Below are positions 1-8,225 of a DNA stretch of 64,000 nt, piece by piece (positions within the stretch are counted from its first letter, which is position 1; the number at the start of each line of letters is the position of its first letter). Source of the stretch: Streptomyces hayashii (GTDB taxonomy: Bacteria; Actinomycetota; Actinomycetes; Streptomycetales; Streptomycetaceae); assembly GCF_024539815.1 (NCBI RefSeq), contig NZ_JAHHIU010000087.1, positions 38,900 through 102,899 on the forward strand, in the 5' to 3' direction. Under the pieces are notes generated by a model that saw only the letters and a list, made by a program, of their open reading frames with translations, did not search any database and was not told where the DNA came from. The translations under genes and the position numbers were made by a program.

Positions 1-851
1 ACCTTCAGATAGCCCAGGTCACGGGCGATGCCCATGTTGCGGACCATCGACCGGCCGACGAAGGCGACCTTGCGTCCGTGCTGGTGGGCGGCGTCCAGGA
101 CCTGCTGGATGCGGTGCACGTGACTGGCGAAGCTGGAGACGATGACCCGGCGCGGCGCGGTGCGCATCACCTGTTCGATCGCCGGGTTCAGCTCACGCTC
201 GGAGGTGGTGAAGCCGGGCACTTCGGCGTTGGTGGAGTCGGTGAGGAACAGATCCACGCCCTCCTCGCCGAGGCGGGCGAAGGCACGCAGGTCGGTGATG
301 CGATCGTCGAGGGGGAACTGGTCCATCTTGAAGTCGCCGGTGTGCAGCACCATCCCCGCGCCGGTGCGGATCGCGACCGCGAGGCTGTCCGGAATGGAGT
401 GGTTGACCGCCACGAACTCGCAGTCGAAGGGCCCGAAGCGCCGCCGGTCGCCTTCCCGTACCCGCACCGTGCGCGGTCGGATGCCGTGTTCCTTGAGCTT
501 GGCCTCCAGGAACGCCAGCGTCAGCTTGGAACCGATGACGGGGATGTCGCGCCGCTCGCGCAGCAGATACGGCACGCCGCCGATGTGGTCTTCGTGGCCA
601 TGGGTGAGGACGATGCCCACGATGTCGTCCAGTCGGTCCCGGATCGAGGTGAAGTCCGGCAGGATCACGTCCACGCCGGGCTGGGTCTCCTCGGGGAACA
701 GCACACCGCAGTCGACGATGAGCAGTTTTCCGGCGTGCTCGAAGACGGTCATGTTGCGGCCGATCTCACCCAGGCCGCCCAGGGCGATGACTCGCAGCCC
801 TCCTTCGGGAAGGGGAGGGGCGGCTTTCAATTCGGGGTGCGGATGACTCAT
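1..851 (-). CDS. rnj: Ribonuclease J, N-terminal part (cut by window edge)
   Basis: The minus strand reads open from an ATG at 851 to the window edge, giving the first ~283 residues of a protein normally about 560 long. The start MSHPHPELK is followed by LGGLGEIGRNMTVFE and the metallo-beta-lactamase motif THGHEDHIGG, then VNHSIPDS, HTGDFKMDQ, SDSTNAE-like TDSTNAEVPG and SFASHVHRIQQ, the order found in the beta-lactamase/beta-CASP RNase J family. These enzymes are zinc-dependent endo- and 5'-exoribonucleases in RNA maturation and decay. The beta-CASP C-terminal half and C-terminal domain lie outside the window. In the Streptomyces genomes I know, the main rnj gene follows dapA; here the upstream neighbour is a divergent ABC exporter, so this may be a second copy. 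Family call is firm; paralogue status is inference. Confidence 0.93.
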   Translation of the reverse strand, partial: MSHPHPELKAAPPLPEGGLRVIALGGLGEIGRNMTVFEHAGKLLIVDCGVLFPEETQPGVDVILPDFTSIRDRLDDIVGIVLTHGHEDHIGGVPYLLRERRDIPVIGSKLTLAFLEAKLKEHGIRPRTVRVREGDRRRFGPFDCEFVAVNHSIPDSLAVAIRTGAGMVLHTGDFKMDQFPLDDRITDLRAFARLGEEGVDLFLTDSTNAEVPGFTTSERELNPAIEQVMRTAPRRVIVSSFASHVHRIQQVLDAAHQHGRKVAFVGRSMVRNMGIARDLGYLK

Positions 852-1247
852 ACCCTGACGTTACCCGGAGTGCGGGACGGAGCGATCCATTGCCCCGCCT
901 TCCGTGCCCCCGCCGTCGGGCCCGCTGCCGAAGGGCGACGGACGCGGGTGCGGCTGCCGAGGGCCAACAGGCGGCCGCCCGAGGCCGGTTCGGGCCGGGC
1001 GACCGGTGCGCCCGGGCAGGGGGCGAGGTCCGCCGGGCCGCGCGGGAGGCCTGCCGAACGGTCCCGCGCTCCGGAGATCGCCGGGCCCGCGACCGTCCCG
1101 CCCACGCCGTGCGCCGGTGACCCCAGGCTGATCGCCCCGCGTGCCCTGAACGCCACGGTGTCCGGTTCTCGCCGGTCCGCCGTAAATGCCTGGACCTGAG
1201 ACCTCCCATGACGGGACACTTCCGACTTCTCAACCTTCGGGAGCGTG
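852..1247. other. Divergent intergenic region
   Basis: About 395 bp between the rnj start (minus) and the ABC exporter start (plus). It is GC-rich, and open frames cross it in several phases but none has a convincing start, ribosome site or recognisable product. It should hold promoters for both genes. I saw no clear -35/-10 pair, palindrome or structured RNA. Confidence 0.5.
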
Positions 1248-3191
1248 ATGGGGACGACACAGACACCAGGGCCGACGCCGGGCAGGAGCGCGGTGGTTCT
1301 GGCACTGCGCCACTACGGCCGGGAACTGCTACGACTACGACGGCTGGCCCTGCCCGCGCTGCTGCTGCCGGCCATGGGCAACATCGGCACCCGCTACGTG
1401 GCCCCCCTGCTCATCGCCGAACTGGCAGGACAGGCCGTCGACGAGGGCGGTCTCACCCTCGGCTCGGCGCTGCCGTACGTGCTGGGCTTCGCGGTGACGC
1501 TGCTGCTCGCCGAAGCCGTGTGGCGGGTCGGGCAGTACTGCCTGAACCGCGTGGACGCCTTCGGCGCGGAACACCTCTACGTGAGCGGCATGGACGAACT
1601 CCTCGCCAAGGACGCGGCGTTCTTCCACGACAACTTCGCCGGCTCCCTGACCAAACGGGTGCTGAGCTACGGAAGGCGCTTCGAGGACTTCGTCGACACG
1701 GTGACGTACCGGATCGTGGGCAGTCTCGTCCCCCTGGTGTTCGGGGCCGTGGTGCTGTGGAGCTACACGCCGATGCTCGTCGTCGGCCTGCTGGTGATGA
1801 TCGCGCTGACCGCGGCGGCCGCGACCCCTCTGATCCGTCGTCGGCAGAGGCTCGTCAATGCCCGCGAGGCGGCGATCGCCCGGGTCTCCGGCCACGTCGC
1901 CGACAGCCTCGTGAACATGGAGACCATCCGGGCGTTCGCCGCCGAGGGACGGGAGGCCGACGAACACCGCGACCGCGTCGCGGATTCCCGCCGTCTGACG
2001 CTGACGTCGTGGGACTACGGCAATCTGCGCGTCGACACCCTGATCGCCCCCATGTCCGTGCTGACCAACGTGCTGGGACTGCTGGCCGCCATCGTCTTCG
2101 GCGGCCCGGGACGGGGGGTGGAGGAGATCTTCGTCGCTTTCACCTACTACTCCAACGCCACCGAGATCATGTTCGAGTTCAACCAGATCTACCGGCGTCT
2201 GGAAAGCTCGATGACCGAGGCCGCGCAGTTCACGGAGCTGCTGCTGGATCCGCCCACCGTGCTCGACCCGAAGGAGCCCGAACCGCTCGCGCCCCGCGAC
2301 ACGGGCGTCCGCTTCGAGGCGGTGACCTTCGCCCACGCGGGCGCGAAGCCGATCTTCCGCGGACTCGACCTGGACGTGCCCGCGGGCGCGCGGATCGGTC
2401 TGGTCGGCAGGTCCGGCGGCGGCAAGACCACACTCACCCGGCTCCTGCTGCGGATGTCGGACATCGACGGCGGACGCATTCTGATCGGCGGGCAGGACAT
2501 CAGCCGACTGCGCCAGGCCGACCTGCGCTCACAGATCGCCTACGTCCCGCAGGAACCCGCCATGTTCCACCGCAGCCTGCGCGACAACATCGCGTTCGCC
2601 CGGCCCGGCGCCACCTGCGAGGAGATCCACGCCGCTGCCGCCGCCGCACACGTCACGGAGTTCGCCGACCAGCTTCCCGACGGCTTCGGCACCCTGGTGG
2701 GGGAGCGGGGGGTGAAACTCTCGGGTGGCCAACGCCAGCGCGTCGCCCTGGCCAGGGCCATCCTGCGCGACGCCCCCATCCTGCTGCTCGACGAGGCGAC
2801 CAGCGCCCTGGACTCGGAGAGCGAACTCCTCGTCCAGGACGCCCTGTGGCGGTTGATGGACGGTCGTACTGCCCTCGTGGTCGCCCACCGTCTGAGCACC
2901 GTCGCCGGGATGGACCGTCTCGTCGTCCTCGACCGCGGACGCGTCCTGGAGCAGGGCTCCCACGGGGAACTGCTCGTGGCGAACGGCGCCTACGCCAAGC
3001 TGTGGCAGCACCAGTCGGGCGGCTTCCTCGGAGAGAGCGCCCCCTCGTCCCCCGGACGTCACGTCCAGGGAGCCGGCTTCGGCGCGCTGCCCGAACCGGC
3101 CGAACCGGGGAGACGGTCGCCCGCGGAGAAACATTCGCCCGCGGAGAAGACCGCGTCCGAAGGACTCGGAGCCCTTTCGGACCCTTGGTAG
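1248..3191 (+). CDS. ABC exporter, fused membrane domain and ATPase
   Basis: A 647-residue half-transporter. The N-terminal ~320 residues are hydrophobic type IV exporter segments, followed by an ATP-binding domain with Walker A GRSGGGKTT near residue 386, the Q-loop segment YVPQEPAMFH, the intact signature LSGGQRQR near 491, Walker B ILLLDEATSALD near 511 and H-loop VVAHRLST. It probably homodimerises in the cytoplasmic membrane to export a lipid, peptide or drug; the substrate cannot be read. A GTG three bases earlier (1245) is an alternative start; GGGAG lies just upstream. The last ~50 residues are a charged linker with near-repeats around SPAEKHSPAEK. It stands alone, without an exporter partner next to it. 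Confidence 0.92.
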   Translation: MGTTQTPGPTPGRSAVVLALRHYGRELLRLRRLALPALLLPAMGNIGTRYVAPLLIAELAGQAVDEGGLTLGSALPYVLGFAVTLLLAEAVWRVGQYCLNRVDAFGAEHLYVSGMDELLAKDAAFFHDNFAGSLTKRVLSYGRRFEDFVDTVTYRIVGSLVPLVFGAVVLWSYTPMLVVGLLVMIALTAAAATPLIRRRQRLVNAREAAIARVSGHVADSLVNMETIRAFAAEGREADEHRDRVADSRRLTLTSWDYGNLRVDTLIAPMSVLTNVLGLLAAIVFGGPGRGVEEIFVAFTYYSNATEIMFEFNQIYRRLESSMTEAAQFTELLLDPPTVLDPKEPEPLAPRDTGVRFEAVTFAHAGAKPIFRGLDLDVPAGARIGLVGRSGGGKTTLTRLLLRMSDIDGGRILIGGQDISRLRQADLRSQIAYVPQEPAMFHRSLRDNIAFARPGATCEEIHAAAAAAHVTEFADQLPDGFGTLVGERGVKLSGGQRQRVALARAILRDAPILLLDEATSALDSESELLVQDALWRLMDGRTALVVAHRLSTVAGMDRLVVLDRGRVLEQGSHGELLVANGAYAKLWQHQSGGFLGESAPSSPGRHVQGAGFGALPEPAEPGRRSPAEKHSPAEKTASEGLGALSDPW

Positions 3192-3196
3192 GGTCC
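3179..3196 (+). terminator. Short hairpin over the ABC exporter stop codon
   Basis: GGACCC at 3179-3184 pairs with GGGTCC at 3191-3196 around a 6-base loop and overlaps the TAG stop. There is no T-tract. It could attenuate or end transcription of the exporter gene, but the stem is short. Confidence 0.3.
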
Positions 3197-3269
3197 CGGA
3201 GAGAGGTGGGGAGGCGACCTTCGCCCAACTGCGCCCGGCCGCGCGGGAGATGGCGCGGGCGCCGAGTGC

Positions 3270-4532
3270 GTGAGCTGGATTGCCGTGCGGCTGCGAGCCG
3301 CAGCAGGGGTGTCGGTCCTGGCTTTGCTGGCGGCAGGCTGCCACGGCGCCGCGGACGTGTCGGACCGGCCCGTGAAGCCGGAAGGGGACGCGGGCGCGTG
3401 GCAGATCGACTACCGCAGCCCTGCGCCCGATTCCGAGCTCAACGGTCTGGTCGCCGTCTCCGCCGATGAGGCGTGGGCCGTCGGAAGCACGGGCCGGCCC
3501 GACCGCCGGCGCGGCAGTCTGCTGCACTACGCGGCCGGCCGCTGGAGCCCCGCGCCCCTGCCCGTCGAACTCCGCAGTGACCCGGAACTGCAAGCCGCGG
3601 CGTCGGGCTCGCGTGACCTGTGGATCTACCATCGCGAGCCCACGCCGTTTCCGCCGACCGAAGGGGACGCGGGCCGGCGGGATCCGTCGTGCTCGGACGG
3701 CCCGGAGCAGTCGGACGGCCGTCCGTCCCGTACGGTGATGCGCTGGGACGGCGCACGCTGGCGCCGGACAGCCGTCCCTTTCCTGATCACCGCGCTGCGC
3801 GTGCTCTCCCCGCACCAGGCCTGGGCCGTCGACTGCCAGGGCGTCCTGTGGCACTGGGACGGCCGCCGCTGGCAGCGAACCGCCCTGCCGGTCTGGGTCG
3901 GCGCTCTCGACGCCTCGTCCCCGGACGACGTCTGGGCCGTGGGCATGGGGATGCCTCCAGACCCCCCGAACCAGTTCGCTGCGATGCACTACGACGGACA
4001 CAGCTGGCAGCGGACGCGGCTGCCCGAGCACCGCTTCAGCCGCAACGGCACGCTGTCCGGAGAGACCAGCACGCTCGGCTACGTCCGTGCCCTGGCCGCG
4101 GACGACGTCTGGGTCCTCGGGGAGCACACCTGGGAGCCGGAGGACGAGGCGGCGGTCGATCCGCCCTTCGAGTACTTCTTCCTGCACTGGGACGGCCACC
4201 GGTGGAAGCGCGCCGCCTACCCGCCCAGAGCCGCCCACTCCGCCGCGATACAGCCGGTGGCGTCCGACGGCTCAGGCGGCCTGGTACTGGGCGCGTGGCT
4301 GCGCCGCACTCCCACGGGCCGGTACTTGGGCATCGACGCTCCGCCACAGGTCGAGGGATGGACGAACACAGGGGTGGAGCCCGCCGGGCGTCAATGGCTT
4401 TCGCTCTCCGGCCTGGCCCTGGCGCCCGGCACGCACACCCTCTTCGGGGCCGGTGCTCTCCTCTCCCACGGGCGGGGCACGAACAGCGGGAGCCGGGCGG
4501 TCATCGTCCGATACCAGGCAGGGACCTCGTGA
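3270..4532 (+). CDS. Secreted lipoprotein with WAVG-type repeats
   Basis: A 420-residue protein with a short signal peptide ending in the lipobox LLAAGC (Cys24), so it is probably anchored to the outer face of the membrane. The mature part repeats a pattern of the type S/A-x-D-x-V/A-W-A-V-G followed by a HWDG or HYDG strand (for example SADEAWAVGST, SPDDVWAVGMG, AADDVWVLGEH, HWDGRRWQR, HYDGHSWQR, HWDGHRWKR). That is typical of beta-propeller-like secreted proteins common in Streptomyces. I know no enzymatic function. The GTG at 3270 sets the start; an in-frame GTG at 3285 would also leave a working signal peptide. It lies 78 bp after the exporter but need not be co-transcribed. Confidence 0.75.
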   Translation: MSWIAVRLRAAAGVSVLALLAAGCHGAADVSDRPVKPEGDAGAWQIDYRSPAPDSELNGLVAVSADEAWAVGSTGRPDRRRGSLLHYAAGRWSPAPLPVELRSDPELQAAASGSRDLWIYHREPTPFPPTEGDAGRRDPSCSDGPEQSDGRPSRTVMRWDGARWRRTAVPFLITALRVLSPHQAWAVDCQGVLWHWDGRRWQRTALPVWVGALDASSPDDVWAVGMGMPPDPPNQFAAMHYDGHSWQRTRLPEHRFSRNGTLSGETSTLGYVRALAADDVWVLGEHTWEPEDEAAVDPPFEYFFLHWDGHRWKRAAYPPRAAHSAAIQPVASDGSGGLVLGAWLRRTPTGRYLGIDAPPQVEGWTNTGVEPAGRQWLSLSGLALAPGTHTLFGAGALLSHGRGTNSGSRAVIVRYQAGTS

Positions 4533-4774
4533 GGCCGTGACGAGTACGGACGGCGGCCGCGACCGTCCACCGCTGCCTCACGCCCCCAGGGCGGCAGTCG
4601 CCGCACGCGCGCCGACGTCGGCCCCTGTCGGCCCCGACCTTGCCGCCGGCACCCCGCCAGGGCCGGTGTACCAGGAGGGCAGCCGAAGGTGATGGGGCGC
4701 CACGTCATCCGCAGGGGCCGGATCCCTCCGGGCCGGTCGAGCCCGTACCCGTATCCGTACCGCACGGCGGCTTG

Positions 4775-5773
4775 TCAGGTGTGGCCGACGCCCGCGCTCA
4801 TGCCGGCGATCGTATGGGCCCTGATGTCGAGATGCGGTCCTGCGGTGAAACGTCCCGCCACCGCGCGGACGTGGTCCTGGGCCGGCTGGACCAGGCCGTC
4901 GTACACCGCGACGCAGGCTTCCCGCGCCCGTGACCGGGGCCAGTCGGGCGGCAGCAGCCCGATCGGGAGCAACGGGTCCAGGATGGGGAAGTGACGGTAC
5001 GCGTGCATCACTTCGGTGCGGACGCGTACCGCTTCGGCGCCGGTGACGCCGCCCGAGTCGATGCGGGGAAGCAGGCTGCTCCAACGGCCGACGAAGGTCC
5101 GGTAGTGCTCGGCGATGCCGGACAGGTCCCAGGCCTCGACCGGGTTGCGGTTGGCCTCCGTCTCCAGATCCTCCTGCCGCGCGCGGAACATGCTCACCGC
5201 TCCCCGGGCCAGGTCGGCCACCTCGGTCCGCCCCTTGGGCGTCAGAGGATGCGGCGACACCCAGACCGCGTCGTACAGCGGTGCGAAGCCCCGCCACCGC
5301 AGGGCGGTGCGCAGGGCACGACGTCGCGTGCTCTCCGCCTCCGGAACGGAGAAGGCGATCAGCGTCCACCAGCCGTCCCACGAGTCGGGTTGCGTGGTGA
5401 ACGTGGCGATCGAGCTGCCGCCGCTCCACAGATCGGCGGCGGCCTGCGACGTCAGCCGGTAGGAGCTGTGCCGCCCCTGCCGGCTGCCCTCCAGCGCCCC
5501 TCGACGCGCCAGCCTGCTGATCGTCGTACGGGCGGCGCCTGCGGTCACCTCGAACTCACCGAGCAACGCCACGATCGCCGCCGACGGCAACCATGCCCGG
5601 GTGGGGAACGTGTAGTCGGCGATCAAGGTCACCGTCAGACCCTGCGGTGACACGGTGTTCTGCCAGCCGGGCGACCGCACCGGACCGGTGTCGTCACCCT
5701 CGTCGGAGAAGAGTTCTTCCAGGTTGGACAGGTTCGGCAAGGTCGGCTCCGACGTGATCGAAACGGCGCCCAT
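4775..5773 (-). CDS. PaaX-like transcriptional regulator
   Basis: About 332 residues from the ATG at 5773. The segment AWLPSAAIVALLGEFEVTAGAARTTISRLARRGALE is a winged-helix DNA-binding domain. The central part DSWDGWWTLIAFSVPEAESTRRRALRTALRWRGFAPLYDAVWVSP matches the Cas2-like ferredoxin-fold domain of the PaaX family. The C-terminal part has the family's YRHFPILDPLLP and LPPDWPRSRARE. PaaX proteins repress catabolic genes and are released by acyl-CoA ligands; no catabolic operon is adjacent, so the target is unknown. The open frame continues far upstream of 5773 but shows no homology there. The start has no strong ribosome site, so a nearby GTG is possible. It diverges from the first stress-protein gene. 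Confidence 0.85.
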   Translation of the reverse strand: MGAVSITSEPTLPNLSNLEELFSDEGDDTGPVRSPGWQNTVSPQGLTVTLIADYTFPTRAWLPSAAIVALLGEFEVTAGAARTTISRLARRGALEGSRQGRHSSYRLTSQAAADLWSGGSSIATFTTQPDSWDGWWTLIAFSVPEAESTRRRALRTALRWRGFAPLYDAVWVSPHPLTPKGRTEVADLARGAVSMFRARQEDLETEANRNPVEAWDLSGIAEHYRTFVGRWSSLLPRIDSGGVTGAEAVRVRTEVMHAYRHFPILDPLLPIGLLPPDWPRSRAREACVAVYDGLVQPAQDHVRAVAGRFTAGPHLDIRAHTIAGMSAGVGHT

Positions 5774-6041
5774 CACTGTAACTGCTGGGGGATCGCCGAG
5801 CCGGAGCTTCTGCGCGAGCTCCTGCGAGCTCCTGCGGCCGTTCCTCACCCACGCCGACTGTCCGGGACCGTCCGGCCGTTCCACGTGCGGCGGGGAGGGG
5901 ATGGAGTGATCCTCGAAGGAGGGAAGCAGCGTGCTCGGCACGTCGGCGGCTTCCGGACCGGGTTCGCCGTCGGGCTCGTACGCCCACGTCCACTGTCGTA
6001 TCCCGTCCTTCCCGCTTCGTAACGAGACGGAGGCCGCCGCC

Positions 6042-6911
6042 ATGCAACCGGTCGTCACTGTGGGCCTCGACGGCTCACCCGAGAGTCTCGCCGCCGCCCG
6101 GTGGGCTGCCGACGAGGCCGACAAGCGCAGGCTCGCGCTGCGGCTGCTGCATGCGTGGCCCCTGCTGTTGCCGGAGCCCGCGCACGCCACGTCCGAGGTC
6201 GACCAGAACTACTGGGCGAAGCGCCTCGTGCACACGGCGCAGGCCGAGGCGCAGGCCCGGCACCCGGGCCTCACCGTCGTCGGAAGTCTGGTGGCCGACG
6301 ACCCGCACGCCGCTCTGCTCCGAGCGGCGACGGAGTCGGAGATGACCGTGCTCGGCTCCCACGGGATGGGGGCCGTCGAGAGCTACTTCATGGGCGAGGT
6401 CAGCATGCCCGTCGTGGCACACGCTGCGTGCCCTGTGGTGCTCGTGCGCGCCGGGGCACGGGACGCGGGAGGCGACCCCGCACCGGCCGGCCCGGTGGTC
6501 GTGGCCCTCAAGCTGAACGGATCCTGTGACGGGCTGCTCGACTTCGCGTTCCATTCCGCGGCGGCCAGGGACGTTCCGCTGGTGGTGGCGCACGGCCGAA
6601 GTGTGCCGTTCCACGCGCGTATGCCCTGGGGGGTGGACCACCAGGTGACCGAGGAGATGACGCGGGACGCGCAGCACGAGCTGAGCATGGTGCTGCGACT
6701 CTGGCGTGAGAAGTACCCGCAGGTGGAGGTGGTCGAGAGCATCCGTCTCGTGAGCCCCGCCAAGGTGGGCGTCCAGGCCTCCGCCGGCGCCGGGCTGCTG
6801 GTCGTGGGCCGGCGCGCGCCCCGGCGCAGTGGAGCGCCCCACCTCGGGCCGGTCGCCCATGCCGCCATCCACCACGGGCGCTGCCCGGTCGCCGTCGTCC
6901 CGCACGACTGA
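6042..6911 (+). CDS. Universal stress protein, tandem UspA domains
   Basis: A 289-residue cytoplasmic protein made of two UspA domains. The first runs from VTVGLDGSPESLAAARWAADEA to CPVVLVRAG; the second begins near VVVALKLNGSCDG and ends with CPVAVVPHD. The first domain has the ATP-site pattern G-x2-G-x9-G in GSHGMGAVESYFMGE, but with GE where ATP-binding members have GS. The second domain's loop (GRRAPRRSGAPH) is degenerate. Such proteins respond to hypoxia, stationary phase and other stresses in actinomycetes. The ATG at 6042 is chosen because GGAGG lies about 7 bases upstream; the frame is open further 5' but without homology. Confidence 0.9.
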   Translation: MQPVVTVGLDGSPESLAAARWAADEADKRRLALRLLHAWPLLLPEPAHATSEVDQNYWAKRLVHTAQAEAQARHPGLTVVGSLVADDPHAALLRAATESEMTVLGSHGMGAVESYFMGEVSMPVVAHAACPVVLVRAGARDAGGDPAPAGPVVVALKLNGSCDGLLDFAFHSAAARDVPLVVAHGRSVPFHARMPWGVDHQVTEEMTRDAQHELSMVLRLWREKYPQVEVVESIRLVSPAKVGVQASAGAGLLVVGRRAPRRSGAPHLGPVAHAAIHHGRCPVAVVPHD

Positions 6912-7172
6912 GGCCGGGCGCCAGGGCGGACGGCCGCCGCAGGCGCAGGAGCGCGAGACCCACGACGGCCGTGTCCCGGGTGCGGGATCACGGCCGGGGT
7001 ACGCCTTCGACCGGCCGGCCGTCCATGTGGCGCCGGACGTGCCTCCCCGAGGCCCGTGCGGGAGCCGCGCGGGAGCCGTGCGCGCGGTGGAGGCGTGGCG
7101 TGGCGGTACACGTCGGCCGGGGCGACGCTGGAGAGAGGGAGCACGGCGGTGCGGAGATCTCCTGGAGGCGTC

Positions 7173-8054
7173 ATGGCGGGTGCGGACGGGCGCAGACCGG
7201 TCGTGGTGGGCGTCGACCCCGATCCCTCGAAGCGACTGGCGCTCGCCTGGGCGGCCGACGAAGCCGGTCGACGGGGCGTGCCGCTGCGGCTCGTGCATGC
7301 CCAGGGCGTGCCGACCCGCGGATACCGCTCGCGTGAGGTGCGGCCGTCCTGGGAGGAGTGGAACCAGGCGCTGCACGGGCTGGGCGATCAGATCCTGACG
7401 GAGGCGGTCGCGTTCGTCGAGTCCCGGTGCCCGGAGGTGGAACTGTCGACGCTGCTGGCGGAGGGAGAGCCGGCGTGGGTCCTGCGCGAGGAGGCGCGCG
7501 GCGCCTCCATGGTCGTGGTGGGCTCCTGGCACCTGAGCAGACGGCGCGAGACGGGCACCTCCACTGCCGTGGCCCTGCCCCTGGTCGCCCATGCCCCCTG
7601 CCCGGTGGCGGTCGTTCCGGAGCCCGAGCACGTCACCCAGGACCCCGCGTACTTCGTGGTCGGCGTCGACGGCAGTCCGCACTCGGCGGCCGCCGTGGAT
7701 CTGGCGTTCGAGGAGGCGGCCCTGCGGGGTGCGGTCCTCCGCGCCCTGTACGTGTGGCAGCCTCCCCGCCTCGGCGTCGCGGACGAGGACGCCGCGGTGC
7801 GGGAGGCCCGCCGCGTGCTGTCCGAGACGGTCGCGGGCCGTACCGCGACGCACCCGGAAGTGGAGCTGCACCACGAAGTCCTCCTCGGTCACCCGGTGCG
7901 CGTCCTCACGGAAGCCTCGGAACACGCCCTCGGCCTGGTCGTGGGAACCCGGGGGCACGGAGGATTCAGGGGCATGTTCCTGGGCTCGGTGAGCCAGGGG
8001 GCACTGCACCACGCACACTGCCCCGTCATCACGGTTCCCACGGTTCCCGGGTGA
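7173..8054 (+). CDS. Universal stress protein, tandem UspA domains
   Basis: A 293-residue protein with two UspA domains: VVVGVDPDPSKRLALAWAADEA to CPVAVVPEPE, then YFVVGVDGSPHSAAAVDLAFEEA to CPVITVP. The second domain keeps the complete nucleotide-binding pattern G-x2-G-x9-G-S (GTRGHGGFRGMFLGS), so it probably binds ATP, unlike either domain of the neighbouring paralogue. The start ATG at 7173 follows a good GGAGG. It is separated from the upstream paralogue by 261 bp, so it probably has its own promoter, although the two look like an old tandem duplication. Confidence 0.92.
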   Translation: MAGADGRRPVVVGVDPDPSKRLALAWAADEAGRRGVPLRLVHAQGVPTRGYRSREVRPSWEEWNQALHGLGDQILTEAVAFVESRCPEVELSTLLAEGEPAWVLREEARGASMVVVGSWHLSRRRETGTSTAVALPLVAHAPCPVAVVPEPEHVTQDPAYFVVGVDGSPHSAAAVDLAFEEAALRGAVLRALYVWQPPRLGVADEDAAVREARRVLSETVAGRTATHPEVELHHEVLLGHPVRVLTEASEHALGLVVGTRGHGGFRGMFLGSVSQGALHHAHCPVITVPTVPG

Positions 8055-8146
8055 GCCGAGGAACGGACCGGCGCACCGGTGACCACCTGTCCGCCGAGTT
8101 CCCCGGAGCGGCGGCAGCGGCTGCGGCCCGGCACAAGGACCGTCAC

Positions 8147-8165
8147 GTCGCCCTCGCCGGGCGAC
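8147..8165. terminator. Hairpin between convergent genes
   Basis: GTCGCCC at 8147-8153 pairs perfectly with GGGCGAC at 8159-8165 around a 5-base loop. It lies in the 171-bp gap where the stress-protein gene and the NRPS-like gene end tail to tail. There is no T-run, as is common for Streptomyces terminators. Confidence 0.45.
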
Positions 8166-8225
8166 TGCTCTCCGGCGGCCGCCCACCGGCAGGCGCCCTC
8201 ACGGCGGTCCTGCGATGTCCGCTCC

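Noticed and set aside
5811..5836. GCGAGCTCCT direct repeat between the PaaX-like and stress-protein genes
   Set aside because: Two adjacent copies exist, but they are short and direct rather than inverted, with no link to a known PaaX site; not enough to call an operator.
5774..6190. An N-terminal extension of the PaaX-like regulator
   Set aside because: The extra residues (from about 6190) show no PaaX homology and overlap the divergent stress-protein start in antisense.
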